Source: Cynocephalus volans (lineage: Eukaryota > Chordata > Mammalia > Dermoptera > Cynocephalidae). Taken from it: a stretch of DNA of 64,000 nt. The notes beneath the pieces are model-generated. The model made no database searches. It worked only from the letters and a program-made list of their open reading frames with translations, and was not told where the DNA came from. The position numbers were made by a program, and so were the translations under genes. Of the stretch, positions 61,001 to 64,000 are shown in pieces (positions within the stretch are counted from its first letter, which is position 1; each line of letters begins with the position of its first letter). The DNA lies in assembly GCF_027409185.1 (NCBI RefSeq), contig NC_084461.1, positions 140,971,001 to 141,035,000 on the forward strand, read 5' to 3'.

Positions 61001-63167
61001 GAAAGATGGAGGAATGAGGCCTTGACATTTAATCAGAATCTTAATATTTGGCAGAATGGAAAAGGTAGACACAAAAACAACAGAATAGAGAATTTTATTC
61101 CATGGATATCTAAAAGCAGTAGTTAAGGCTCCACGATACATCAACAAACAATCAAAACCCAAGATTCAGAACTGTGTATGTTATGCTACACATAACCATC
61201 GATACAAAAAAGGGGAAAATATATATTTACACCTACTTATGTATGTGTAAAAATATCTCTAGAATTATACACAAGGAAATAATAGCCACTTGGGGTTAAG
61301 AGTAAGAACTTAGTAAATAAGAAAAAAGATAGGAGGGAAATGGTTTTCACTATATATCTTTTTATGCTTTTTGATTTTTGAACATAAATACATTACCTAT
61401 TTTTAAAATTAACAATTTTTATAATGTATTTAGGGGTGAAAGTCTGTAAACTAGAGCATTACAAAAACACTACATAATGCTTTGATAGAGATTACTCCAT
61501 TCAAAAAACTGTTCAAGCTGAAAATATCTATTCATGTAATCACTGAACTTATTCTACCATGTCATATAATAAGTATATTTAAGAAGGCTCAGTTGTGTTC
61601 CCAAAGTTATAAGCTAGAGAATATGAACTCCAACTCTACTAGAATCTGTTCAATTTCTAAAATTAATGTTTCTGGTTATTAGCTTTTTTTTATAATAAAC
61701 CTATTCAGAAATAATATATGGTAAGCACATTTTTTAAACCACAGTGTGAATTACTTTGCTGATTAAGCTAAAAATCTAAGCCAAGTACCCAATTGTTCTT
61801 CAACAACTGACTGGAACTACTTGCCATAAATTGGCTAACATACAAAGTTTTAATAAAGGGCCTTTAATAGAGGGCTGAGAATTACAGTATTTTGCAACAT
61901 AAAGGAACCTTCTCATTTCACAGACTTCCCCAAAAAAGCCATTTGCAAGAGATGAACTTATTGAACCCAGATATTTTGCTTCTAGGGCACTATCTTTTCT
62001 ATTACACCATACTTCTCCCCACAATGGCTTACCTAGAATTCTCCTAGAGATGTAAGGGGTTCTCAGAGCTAAATTTTGGAACCCAGAAAGTCCTTTTATA
62101 AATAAAAATAAATCTCACAGAAATAGGACAATCCTTCACAATTTTACAAAAGATATACTTTGTGATGGGCAATGTCAACCAGAAAAATATTAATAAAACC
62201 ATATGGTATACCATTGAAACCATGTCTGGAGTTATTCAATAGCAATGTTAATAAAAATATACTGTTACACTTATTACATGTAAACTAAAACTTAACCTAA
62301 AAATTAAGAATCATGACTTTTATTCCAGCTAAATTTTATCTGTTTCATGCATAAATTTCTTGACTTTAATTCCTTTACTCCTTCATTATTATTTTTATTA
62401 GTAACACCAAAGCTTACCAATTATAGTTACAGAAGTATTTTTTTTAAGGAAGAAAATATAGTACTATTTCCCATATTTCATATAACTAAAATGAATACTT
62501 AAACTTCAACTGATATTAACATTTCAGTTTGTCTCAGGGAACAACAAAGAATATTTCATTTAAACCACAAATAAGGATAAATTAGAATTCAAACTATATT
62601 TCATCAAATTAAAATAAAGAATGGGGCTGGCCTGTTAGCTCCACTGGTTAGAGCATGGTGTTAAAACACCAAGGTCAAAGGTTCAGATCCCCATACTAGC
62701 CAGCCACCAAAAAAAAAAAAAAAAAAAAAAATCTAAAATGTTTTCTTCTGCCTTCCAGTTTTACCCACTAAAATAAAGCCAACACTACCTGCTTTCCTCT
62801 AATCCTAATAATTCATATGCACTGGTAAGACAAAACTCTAAACAAGATTCATAAACATTCATCAATACTACGTTGCTGTGATCTCAGTGTAACTGAACCT
62901 CATTTTACCCAAATTCAAAAATATACAAAGATATAAATCAGAATGCTCGCTATACGTTTAGAAAAGGTGATGTTGACACTTACCTACATAATGCATGTTA
63001 AGAGCCAAATACTTATATTGGAAAAGGGGGTTGTTACTGAGGCTACTTCTTTGGATTTGCTGGAAAAAGGAGCTGACATCCCATCTGTACAGAACATCCA
63101 ACAGCATAATGCTTGGCACCCTTAGGGCCACATTTAACACTGCCTCCAGTTTCTCCTTTGCAGCCAT
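17856..63167 (-). CDS. RNF145: RNF145, RING finger protein 145 (E3 ubiquitin ligase), spliced CDS of ten coding exons
   Basis: The ten exons join as 63167-62984, 54559-54451, 43054-42963, 38710-38475, 35809-35634, 32005-31865, 27107-26925, 22012-21865, 20875-20519 and 18239-17856. Every intron is GT-AG and the frame stays open for 2010 nt (669 aa). The product resembles TRC8/RNF139: an N-terminal multi-pass membrane region (TRC8_N type, roughly residues 10-510) followed by a cytosolic RING-H2 and an acidic, low-complexity tail. Known of the family: RNF145 is an ER-membrane, sterol-responsive E3 that binds INSIG proteins and promotes HMG-CoA reductase ubiquitination, and it is linked to SCAP and cholesterol homeostasis. 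Seen here: YLYF at residues 81-84, an N-G-T sequon at N455, and RING ligands C537, C540, C552, H554, H557, C560, C571, C574. The start is the ATG in a strong context (G at +4) that opens the family's [10 protein letters not shown]-terminus. The length is six residues beyond the human 663 I recall. The promoter is outside the window. Confidence 0.97.
18788..18950. mobile_element. MER5-like hAT fossil
   Basis: AGTGTTTCTCAACTTGCATC, AGAATCACTTAACAA, CCCCAAGACCTACTGAATCA and AGATGAGATTCATAAA follow MER5A order. Confidence 0.7.
20197..20232 (+). repeat. (GT)n microsatellite
   Basis: Eighteen uninterrupted GT units in RNF145 intron 9. Confidence 0.95.
20519..20875 (-). CDS. RNF145: RNF145 coding exon 9 (residues 424-542, last membrane segments and first RING cysteines)
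   Basis: This 357-nt exon is phase 0 on both sides. It opens [16 protein letters not shown] and includes sequon N455-G-T and further hydrophobic helices. It then runs through the linker [19 protein letters not shown] to ICAICYQ, with RING ligands C537 and C540. The acceptor follows a run of 13 Ts on the minus strand. The donor lies between Q542 and D543, so the RING finger is split across two exons. Confidence 0.97.
20876..21864 (-). other. RNF145: RNF145 intron 8
   Basis: This is the shortest intron (989 bp). No repeat was recognised apart from A/T-rich stretches. Confidence 0.85.
21865..22012 (-). CDS. RNF145: RNF145 coding exon 8 (residues 374-423)
   Basis: This 148-nt exon runs from acceptor AG (22014-22013) to donor GT (21864-21863), ending in phase 0. 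It encodes [20 protein letters not shown] and a second hydrophobic stretch ending SSSILTSLQ. These are two membrane segments. Confidence 0.96.
23353..23451. mobile_element. Short Tigger/mariner-type DNA element
   Basis: The ends GGTCCCCAACTTATGATGG and CCATCATAAGTCAAGGAGCA are imperfect inverted repeats around a short core. They match the common 'cccaacttatgatgg' terminal text of Tigger-related MITEs. The family is not assigned. Confidence 0.6.
24440..25330 (-). mobile_element. Old L1 fragment, antisense, internally deleted
   Basis: The reverse complement reads as the L1 ORF2 C-terminal/3' region: GGCCTTTGCTATTGTGAACC, CTACACTCCCATCAGTAAC-like text and TTGGTCAGTAGTGCATAGTA. After about 25095 it jumps to an upstream ORF2 part (CAGAATGAGGCCAGTGGAGA; TAATGCCATCTGGGTCAAGA). 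Confidence 0.7.
26925..27107 (-). CDS. RNF145: RNF145 coding exon 7 (residues 313-374)
   Basis: This 183-nt exon begins [16 protein letters not shown] and ends [10 protein letters not shown] with K374 split. Acceptor AG is at 27109-27108 behind a T-rich tract; donor GT is at 26924-26923. It encodes two strongly hydrophobic helices. Intronic read-through would hit a TAA overlapping the donor. Confidence 0.96.
27640..31245 (+). mobile_element. Old L1 (27640-27970 and 30850-31245), the host of nested insertions
   Basis: Positions 27670-27960 (TAAAGAACTCTCACAAATAA ... CTCACTGGTAATAATAG) match the L1 ORF2 C-terminal region with small deletions. Positions 30860-31230 (ACAGCAGCATTATTTTCTAA ... TATGGAATACTATGCTTTCA) continue it towards the 3' end. 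The intervening 2.9 kb is later insertion material. Confidence 0.55.
28489..30823 (+). mobile_element. Full-length MaLR (ERVL-MaLR) element: LTR, internal region, LTR
   Basis: The 5' LTR (28489-28873) and 3' LTR (30409-30823) both begin TGCTGTGGAT and end ACA. They share the MaLR blocks around TTGGACTT(C) and CCTCCAAAACT. The internal part starts AAAATTGGTACCAGAGAAG and contains GCTTTGGAACTGGGTGCTG, typical of MaLR internal sequence. It has no gag/pol/env-like ORF of significance. The flanks GTTTA (28484-28488) and GTTTG (30824-30828) are a 5-bp duplication with one change. It lies antisense to RNF145. Confidence 0.88.
31865..32005 (-). CDS. RNF145: RNF145 coding exon 6 (residues 266-313)
   Basis: This 141-nt exon has acceptor AG at 32007-32006 and donor GT at 31864-31863. 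It encodes [20 protein letters not shown], then a segment ending FMNDPAMN, with R313 split. The acceptor's pyrimidine tract is a run of Cs and Ts (plus-strand G run at about 32013-32020), an unusually C-rich polypyrimidine tract. Confidence 0.95.
33427..33535 (+). mobile_element. tRNA-Ile-type (CYN-like) SINE
   Basis: GGCTGGCCGGTTAGCTCACT (A box), TGCTGATAACACCAAGG (anticodon-arm region as in tRNA-Ile) and GGTTCAATCCTTGTACCGG (B box) are followed by an A-rich tail. This is the cleanest copy of the family in the window. Confidence 0.9.
34143..34258 (+). mobile_element. tRNA-Ile-type SINE, diverged
   Basis: TTGGTCACTTGGTTAGAAC, ATGGTGCTGATAACACCAAC and GGGTTCAGAATCCCTTACTG are followed by an A-rich tail with AATAAAG units. 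The A box region is damaged. Confidence 0.8.
35125..35335 (+). repeat. MIR SINE
   Basis: GAGTGCCAGCTCTGCTTC, CTCCTCAGCTATAAAATGG, AATAAAGGCAC and the end TATTCAATAAATGACAGTG follow the MIR order. Confidence 0.8.
35634..35809 (-). CDS. RNF145: RNF145 coding exon 5 (residues 208-266)
   Basis: This 176-nt exon begins [17 protein letters not shown] after the acceptor at 35811-35810. It includes an aromatic/hydrophobic membrane segment ([14 protein letters not shown]) and the loop [12 protein letters not shown]. It ends FLFLT plus two bases of S266 at donor 35633-35632. Confidence 0.96.
37591..37749 (-). mobile_element. Young, CpG-rich tRNA-derived SINE with extended 3' body
   Basis: A perfect 15-bp duplication TAAGATCTATTTTAT (37576-37590 and 37750-37764) and a 29-nt poly(A) (plus-strand Ts 37591-37619) bracket the element. 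On the minus strand it reads GGGCCGAGCCCGTGGCGCAC, GGGTTCGGATCCTATATAGG (B box), then a non-tRNA body CACTGGCTGAGTGCCGGTCA. Its many CpGs are preserved, which suggests a recent insertion. It differs from the tRNA-Ile-type copies in its head and added body. Confidence 0.92.
38095..38295 (-). repeat. MIR SINE, antisense
   Basis: CTGCCTGGCACAGAACCCAT, CTCACAGTAATCCTATAAG, CCATTTTACAGAAAGTG and GAACCCAGACAGTCTGCTTC are MIR reverse-complement text in order. Confidence 0.85.
38475..38710 (-). CDS. RNF145: RNF145 coding exon 4 (residues 129-207)
   Basis: This 236-nt exon has acceptor AG at 38712-38711 and donor GT at 38474-38473, ending in phase 0. It begins [19 protein letters not shown] and ends SAYRELVQ. 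It holds two to three hydrophobic segments of the TRC8-like membrane region. Confidence 0.96.
39400..40560 (-). mobile_element. Old L1 3' region, antisense
   Basis: The reverse complement carries old-L1 3' text, e.g. CAGATTGCCCTCCATAAACA, AATATGTATCCTGTTGTTT and ACCTCTGGTGCCATGG on the plus strand. It is strongly diverged and the ends are approximate. Confidence 0.5.
41835..42135. mobile_element. hAT-type DNA transposon fossil, longer form
   Basis: GAGCCACATATGTAATTTAA, AATATATCCCAAATATTATC, TTGGACTACCCACATTTCAA and CCACATGTGGCTAGG follow the known order of this hAT family. It is a longer relative of the copies at 6.9 and 7.6 kb. Confidence 0.65.
42621..42695. mobile_element. Short palindromic DNA element (MITE-like), copy 2
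   Basis: Ends GAGTACTTCAAAAAGTTC and GAACTTTTTGAAGACCCC are near-perfect inverted repeats around GCAATTAAAAGACAATAAGA. It has the same core as 10129-10206, so it is a dispersed family rather than a chance palindrome. Confidence 0.75.
42963..43054 (-). CDS. RNF145: RNF145 coding exon 3 (residues 98-129)
   Basis: This 92-nt exon is too short and split in phase to stand out as an ORF. The minus strand reads acceptor AG (43056-43055), then [16 protein letters not shown] and [14 protein letters not shown], then donor GT (42962-42961). It carries the charged loop after the YLYF hairpin. The frame joins correctly on both sides (R98 and G129 are split codons). Confidence 0.95.
44109..44206 (-). mobile_element. 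tRNA-Ile-type SINE, antisense
   Basis: A 10-bp duplication TAAAATAAAT (44099-44108 and 44207-44216) flanks it. The minus strand reads GGGCTGGCTGGTTAGCTCAG and GGTTTGAATTCCCGC, then poly(A). Confidence 0.88.
46013..46076 (+). repeat. (CA)n microsatellite, one interruption
   Basis: About 31 CA units with a single AA interruption near 46061. The overlapping ORFs on both strands are artefacts of this repeat. Confidence 0.95.
46085..46690 (-). mobile_element. Old L1 fragment, antisense
   Basis: Plus-strand text such as TGCTAAGGAGTATTCTGCTG, GAACATTTGGGTTATTTAGG, TGCTCCCACCAGCACTTTAT and GCAGTTTCAATTTGTATTTC is the reverse complement of the L1 ORF2 C-terminal region. Confidence 0.75.
46931..49217 (+). 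mobile_element. Tigger1 DNA transposon (pogo/mariner superfamily), dead
   Basis: The 5' end CAGGCATACCTTGCTTTATT and 3' end GTATCTCCAAGGCATGCCTA are Tigger1-type inverted termini. They are flanked by TA dinucleotides (46929-46930 and 49218-49219), the expected target duplication. The 2287-bp length is close to the full Tigger1 element. Confidence 0.93.
47380..48850 (+). pseudogene. Tigger1 transposase pseudogene
   Basis: Frames on the plus strand give recognisable transposase pieces: [23 protein letters not shown] text near 47730, GGYAKQQIF near 47850, a [14 protein letters not shown] block near 48195 (catalytic Asp region), [20 protein letters not shown] near 48240, and ESTPGEDP near 48700. 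Frameshifts and stops separate them. One catalytic-region Asp (the family's DETALYW block) is replaced. No function is expected. Confidence 0.88.
49464..49669 (+). mobile_element. Short L1 3'-end insertion inside the older L1
   Basis: A 14-bp duplication AGAAATATAAAATA (49450-49463 and 49670-49683) flanks it. The insert is a purine/G-rich 3' UTR tract, then a short 3' end ATGTTTACATTGTATAATAA and an A-rich AAAAGAAAAAAG tail. When removed, the surrounding L1 reads continuously. It is a different L1 3' end from the copies at 1.7 and 3.2 kb. Confidence 0.85.
50690..51145 (+). mobile_element. Old L1 ORF2 C-terminal fragment
   Basis: TTGGACTTCATCAAAATTTA, GACATTTCTCCAAAGAAGAT, CATCATTAGCCATCAGGGAA and AAGGATGTGGAGAAATTGCA are L1 ORF2 text in order. 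It is truncated on both sides, and a SINE follows directly. Confidence 0.8.
51149..51327 (+). mobile_element. Dimeric tRNA-derived SINE
   Basis: The first unit reads GGGCCAGCCCGTGGCTCACT ... GCTGATAACACCAAGGCC ... TCGGATCCCTATATAGG. The second unit starts directly at GCCGGTTAGCTCACTTGG and ends with an (AAAT)n tail. The first unit mixes features of the 37.6-kb type and the tRNA-Ile type, linking the two subfamilies. Confidence 0.85.
51404..51505 (+). mobile_element. tRNA-Ile-type SINE
   Basis: GCTAGCCAGTTAGCTCAGCT, TTGTAACACCAGTGTCAAGG and GGATCCCAGTACTGGCC are followed by a (CAAA)n tail. Confidence 0.88.
51868..52244 (+). mobile_element. Solo MaLR (MST/THE1-like) LTR
   Basis: It runs from TGCCTGGATTGG to GGACTAATACA. 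It contains TCATGGGGGCAGATCCCTCA, GTGAGTGAGTTCTCACTACC, CCAAATAAACCTCTGTTC and AATTACCCAGTCTCAGGTAT. A run of 13 Cs lies near its start. The flanks AGAAA and AAAAA may be a 5-bp duplication with one change. Confidence 0.85.
52565..52735 (-). repeat. MIR SINE, antisense
   Basis: TCACTGAGTACTTACTCTAT, TGTGCTAAGAACTTTACATG, CCACTTTATAGTTGAGTAAA and GAACCTGGAATCTGAACC follow the antisense MIR order. Confidence 0.75.
54451..54559 (-). CDS. RNF145: RNF145 coding exon 2 (residues 62-98, sterol-linked YLYF motif)
   Basis: This 109-nt exon has acceptor AG at 54561-54560 and donor GT at 54450-54449. It encodes a hydrophobic hairpin containing Y81-L82-Y83-F84. That motif sits inside a membrane segment and has been implicated in sterol/INSIG-dependent behaviour of RNF145. 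It ends two bases into the codon for R98. Confidence 0.95.
55780..55960 (+). repeat. L2 LINE fragment
   Basis: AAAACCTTTAAAAGTTCCTC, CTGACATTCTAGGTCTTGC and AATTTGATCCCAGTCTACC is the well-known L2 3' text. Confidence 0.65.
56533..56680 (+). mobile_element. Minimal L1 3' end (about 34 bp) with a second, transduced tail
   Basis: A 16-bp duplication AAAAGTAATTATGATA (56517-56532 and 56681-56696) brackets the insert. It begins ATCAGCCAAAATGTATATCG, then ACAAAATAAAAC: the last ~34 bp of the L1 family at 1.7 and 3.2 kb. An A-rich stretch follows, then about 75 bp of other sequence (56600-56674) and a terminal poly(A). The length and double tail suggest a 5'-truncated L1 with a 3' transduction. 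Confidence 0.8.
57745..57890 (-). repeat. L2-like 3' end, antisense
   Basis: TCATTCAGTCTCAGGCACTA, GTGCTGGGAATACTGAG and TTAAAGGAGCTCACAATCTA are typical L2 antisense text. Confidence 0.55.
58280..58540 (+). repeat. L2-like fragment
   Basis: CCTAACTGGTTTCTCCCCTG and AACCCATTGCTACCTCCCAA resemble the central L2 3' text; diverged. Confidence 0.4.
58553..59010 (+). repeat. GC-rich LTR-like block, unclassified
   Basis: It starts TGTTCCCCCTTGGG and ends GTCTGACA. It contains a TATA-like AAGTATAAAGG (about 58701), a C8/G10 inverted tract near 58748-58770, and a (CTG)n run (58861-58878). TG...CA ends, a TATA-like box and GC content far above its surroundings suggest a solo LTR, but I could not find a matching flanking duplication. 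Confidence 0.35.
59485..59588 (-). mobile_element. tRNA-Ile-type SINE, antisense, abutting a U6 pseudogene
   Basis: The minus strand reads GGACTGGCTGGTTAGTTGAG, TTATAGCGCCAAGGTCATGG and GGTTCAGATCACC, then an (AAAT)n tail. Its 5' end touches the poly(A) of the U6 pseudogene in the same orientation. Confidence 0.88.
59601..59693 (-). pseudogene. U6 snRNA pseudogene
   Basis: The minus strand begins GTGCTCACTTCAGCAGCACT, continues TATACTAAAATTGGAATGAT and GGCCCCTGTGCAAGGAT, and ends CATGCAAATTCATGAAACG. This is U6 with several substitutions and an internal deletion of about 12 nt (the GAGAAGATTAGC region). An A-tail of about 15 nt follows (plus-strand Ts 59589-59603), so it was retroposed. No U6 promoter (TATA/PSE) is evident. 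Confidence 0.92.
60130..60235 (+). mobile_element. tRNA-Ile-type SINE
   Basis: AGGGCTAGTTGGTTGGCTCA, TTGTAACACCAAGGGGTAAC and GATTCAGATCCCTGTACC are followed by an A-rich tail. An imperfect duplication GATTACAAAA / GACTACAAAA flanks it. Confidence 0.85.
60380..61330 (+). mobile_element. Old L1 3' region
   Basis: AATTCAATCTCATTCTTAAG, AACCCAGCAATTTCACTTCT, AATGTCCACCAATAGACTAA and TGCCACTGTAAAACTGAAT follow L1 ORF2 C-terminal/3' order. It is strongly diverged with small deletions. Confidence 0.65.
62622..62731 (+). mobile_element. tRNA-Ile-type SINE
   Basis: GGGGCTGGCCTGTTAGCTCC, TGGTGTTAAAACACCAAGG and GGTTCAGATCCCCATACTAG are followed by a poly(A) of about 23 nt. It lies about 250 bp downstream of coding exon 1. 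Confidence 0.9.
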
Positions 63168-63190
63168 GTTTTTTTTTTCTTGGAGAAGAC
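62984..63190 (-). CDS. RNF145: RNF145 coding exon 1 (start codon, residues 1-61)
   Basis: The acceptor AG is read from 63192-63191. There are then 23 nt of leader, the ATG at 63167-63165, and the GT donor at 62983-62982 (phase 1). It encodes MAAKEKLEA through HYV plus the first base of G62. The first hydrophobic stretch ([17 protein letters not shown]) is probably the first membrane segment. The leader carries ten As and one C directly before the ATG. The frame is open back to the acceptor (LLQEKKN then M), so an upstream exon could add an N-terminal extension. Confidence 0.96.
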
Positions 63191-64000
63191 CTAAAATTCA
63201 GAAGACACAATATGTAAAAAATAAGTCAACATAAATAGCTTTTACATACCCTCTTAAGAATCTGATAGTCACATACCATACAAAAACTATGTTAGAATGC
63301 ATAAAACTTCTTGGCTACATCTACCCTTAGATAGTCATGAAATAACCTTTGTATTTTGTTTTCACATTGACACTTTCAGGTCTGCCCAATCTTAAAACTC
63401 TGATTAAATGTTCAGGCTTCAAAACTTATTCTTATAAAGGCCACTAACTCCAAATCTAGGCACATAGCAATAAAACACTGTAAGAATACTGTAACTTTTG
63501 CCCAATTAACTTGCAAAAAAAAAAAAAACCTCACACCTATAAAATTACTTGAGATCTATGTAGCTCTTAAAAAAAAGAGGACAAATTTTAAATATTTAGT
63601 CCATGAAAAAGCCTAAGCTATTCAATAAAAATGTGATAATATAAGGTGGCTAGTTAGCTCAGTTAGTTGGAGCACAGCCTTATTATACCAAGGTCATCAG
63701 TTCAGATCCCCGTACCAGCCAGCCATCAAAAAAAAATAATAATAATTACATTTAGTTTGCAGTGTCTCATAGTCTATCCTTTTCCTTATTCACTTATAAT
63801 CAAAACTGAAGTACTAAATTTACAATCCAGAGAACTTATGATATAGATACAAGTAGAGGAAACACTATCTGCAATACTGTTTCCTTGAATCATTAAACTC
63901 TGTCTAAAATTCCTATAATCTGCCTTCAAAGTGGGAAAATAATGCTTATCAAATTCTTCCCTTGATACACAGACAGGCAGACCGAGTTGGAAGAAGCCAG
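63191..64000 (-). other. RNF145: RNF145 intron upstream of coding exon 1 (incomplete)
   Basis: It ends with a clean acceptor at 63192-63191. It contains one tRNA-Ile-type SINE (63641-63745). No upstream exon or promoter is visible before the window ends. Confidence 0.8.
63641..63745 (+). mobile_element. tRNA-Ile-type SINE
   Basis: AGGTGGCTAGTTAGCTCAGT, TTATTATACCAAGGTCATC and GTTCAGATCCCCGTACCAGC are followed by an A-rich tail with AAT units. Confidence 0.88.

Larger units (their letters stand above)
54560..62983 (-). other. RNF145: RNF145 intron 1 (within the window's coding exons)
   Basis: It holds L2-like text (54.9-55.95 kb, best at 55780-55960), a tiny L1 insertion (56533-56680), an L2/L2-like antisense end (about 57750-57870), an LTR-like GC-rich block (58553-59010), a U6 pseudogene and several SINEs, and an old L1 (60380-61330). 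Positions 61.4-62.6 kb show nothing I recognise. Confidence 0.8.

Noticed and set aside
1..64000. CRISPR arrays, bacterial operons, toxin or phage genes
   Set aside because: Nothing of this kind is present; the window is mammalian chromosome.

Overview
This is a mammalian nuclear window: AT-rich, mostly intronic and intergenic, and full of LINE-1, MIR, L2, hAT/Tigger and MaLR fossils. The lineage-specific SINEs are tRNA-derived. Their heads resemble tRNA-Ile, with A and B boxes and an A-rich tail, and I see no Alu or other 7SL-derived element. From memory this matches the CYN SINEs of colugos (Dermoptera, e.g. Galeopterus). That species call is an inference of moderate confidence; 'placental mammal' is secure.

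One protein-coding gene is present: RNF145, a multi-pass ER-membrane RING E3 ubiquitin ligase, on the minus strand. Ten coding exons lie between 63167 (ATG) and 17856 (stop). All junctions are GT-AG, and the spliced ORF is 2010 nt (669 codons plus stop). The 3' UTR runs to about 16.61 kb, with an AATAAA on the minus strand at 16633-16638. The promoter and upstream 5' exon(s) lie beyond 64000. The YLYF motif (residues 81-84) and a complete RING-H2 (from C537) are intact. The protein ends six residues later than the human form I remember.

Layout: 1-16.6 kb is the intergenic region downstream of RNF145 (towards EBF1 in human synteny). It holds two young L1 3' ends, one carrying a 3'-transduced segment, plus MIR, L2, hAT and MaLR fossils and a CTCF-like motif at 16.15 kb. 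16.6-18.2 kb is the terminal exon. 18.2-63 kb holds nine introns with the other coding exons. Intron contents include a full-length MaLR element nested in older repeats (28.5-30.8 kb), a young CpG-rich SINE (37.6 kb), a Tigger1 transposon nested in an L1 (46.9-49.2 kb), about eleven tRNA-derived SINEs, a U6 snRNA pseudogene abutting a SINE (59.5-59.7 kb) and a tiny L1 insertion with a second 3'-flank transduction (56.5 kb).

I found no CRISPR, operon, prokaryotic or clearly new protein system. The interesting signals are retrotransposition events readable base by base from their target-site duplications, and lineage-specific changes at the ends of RNF145.
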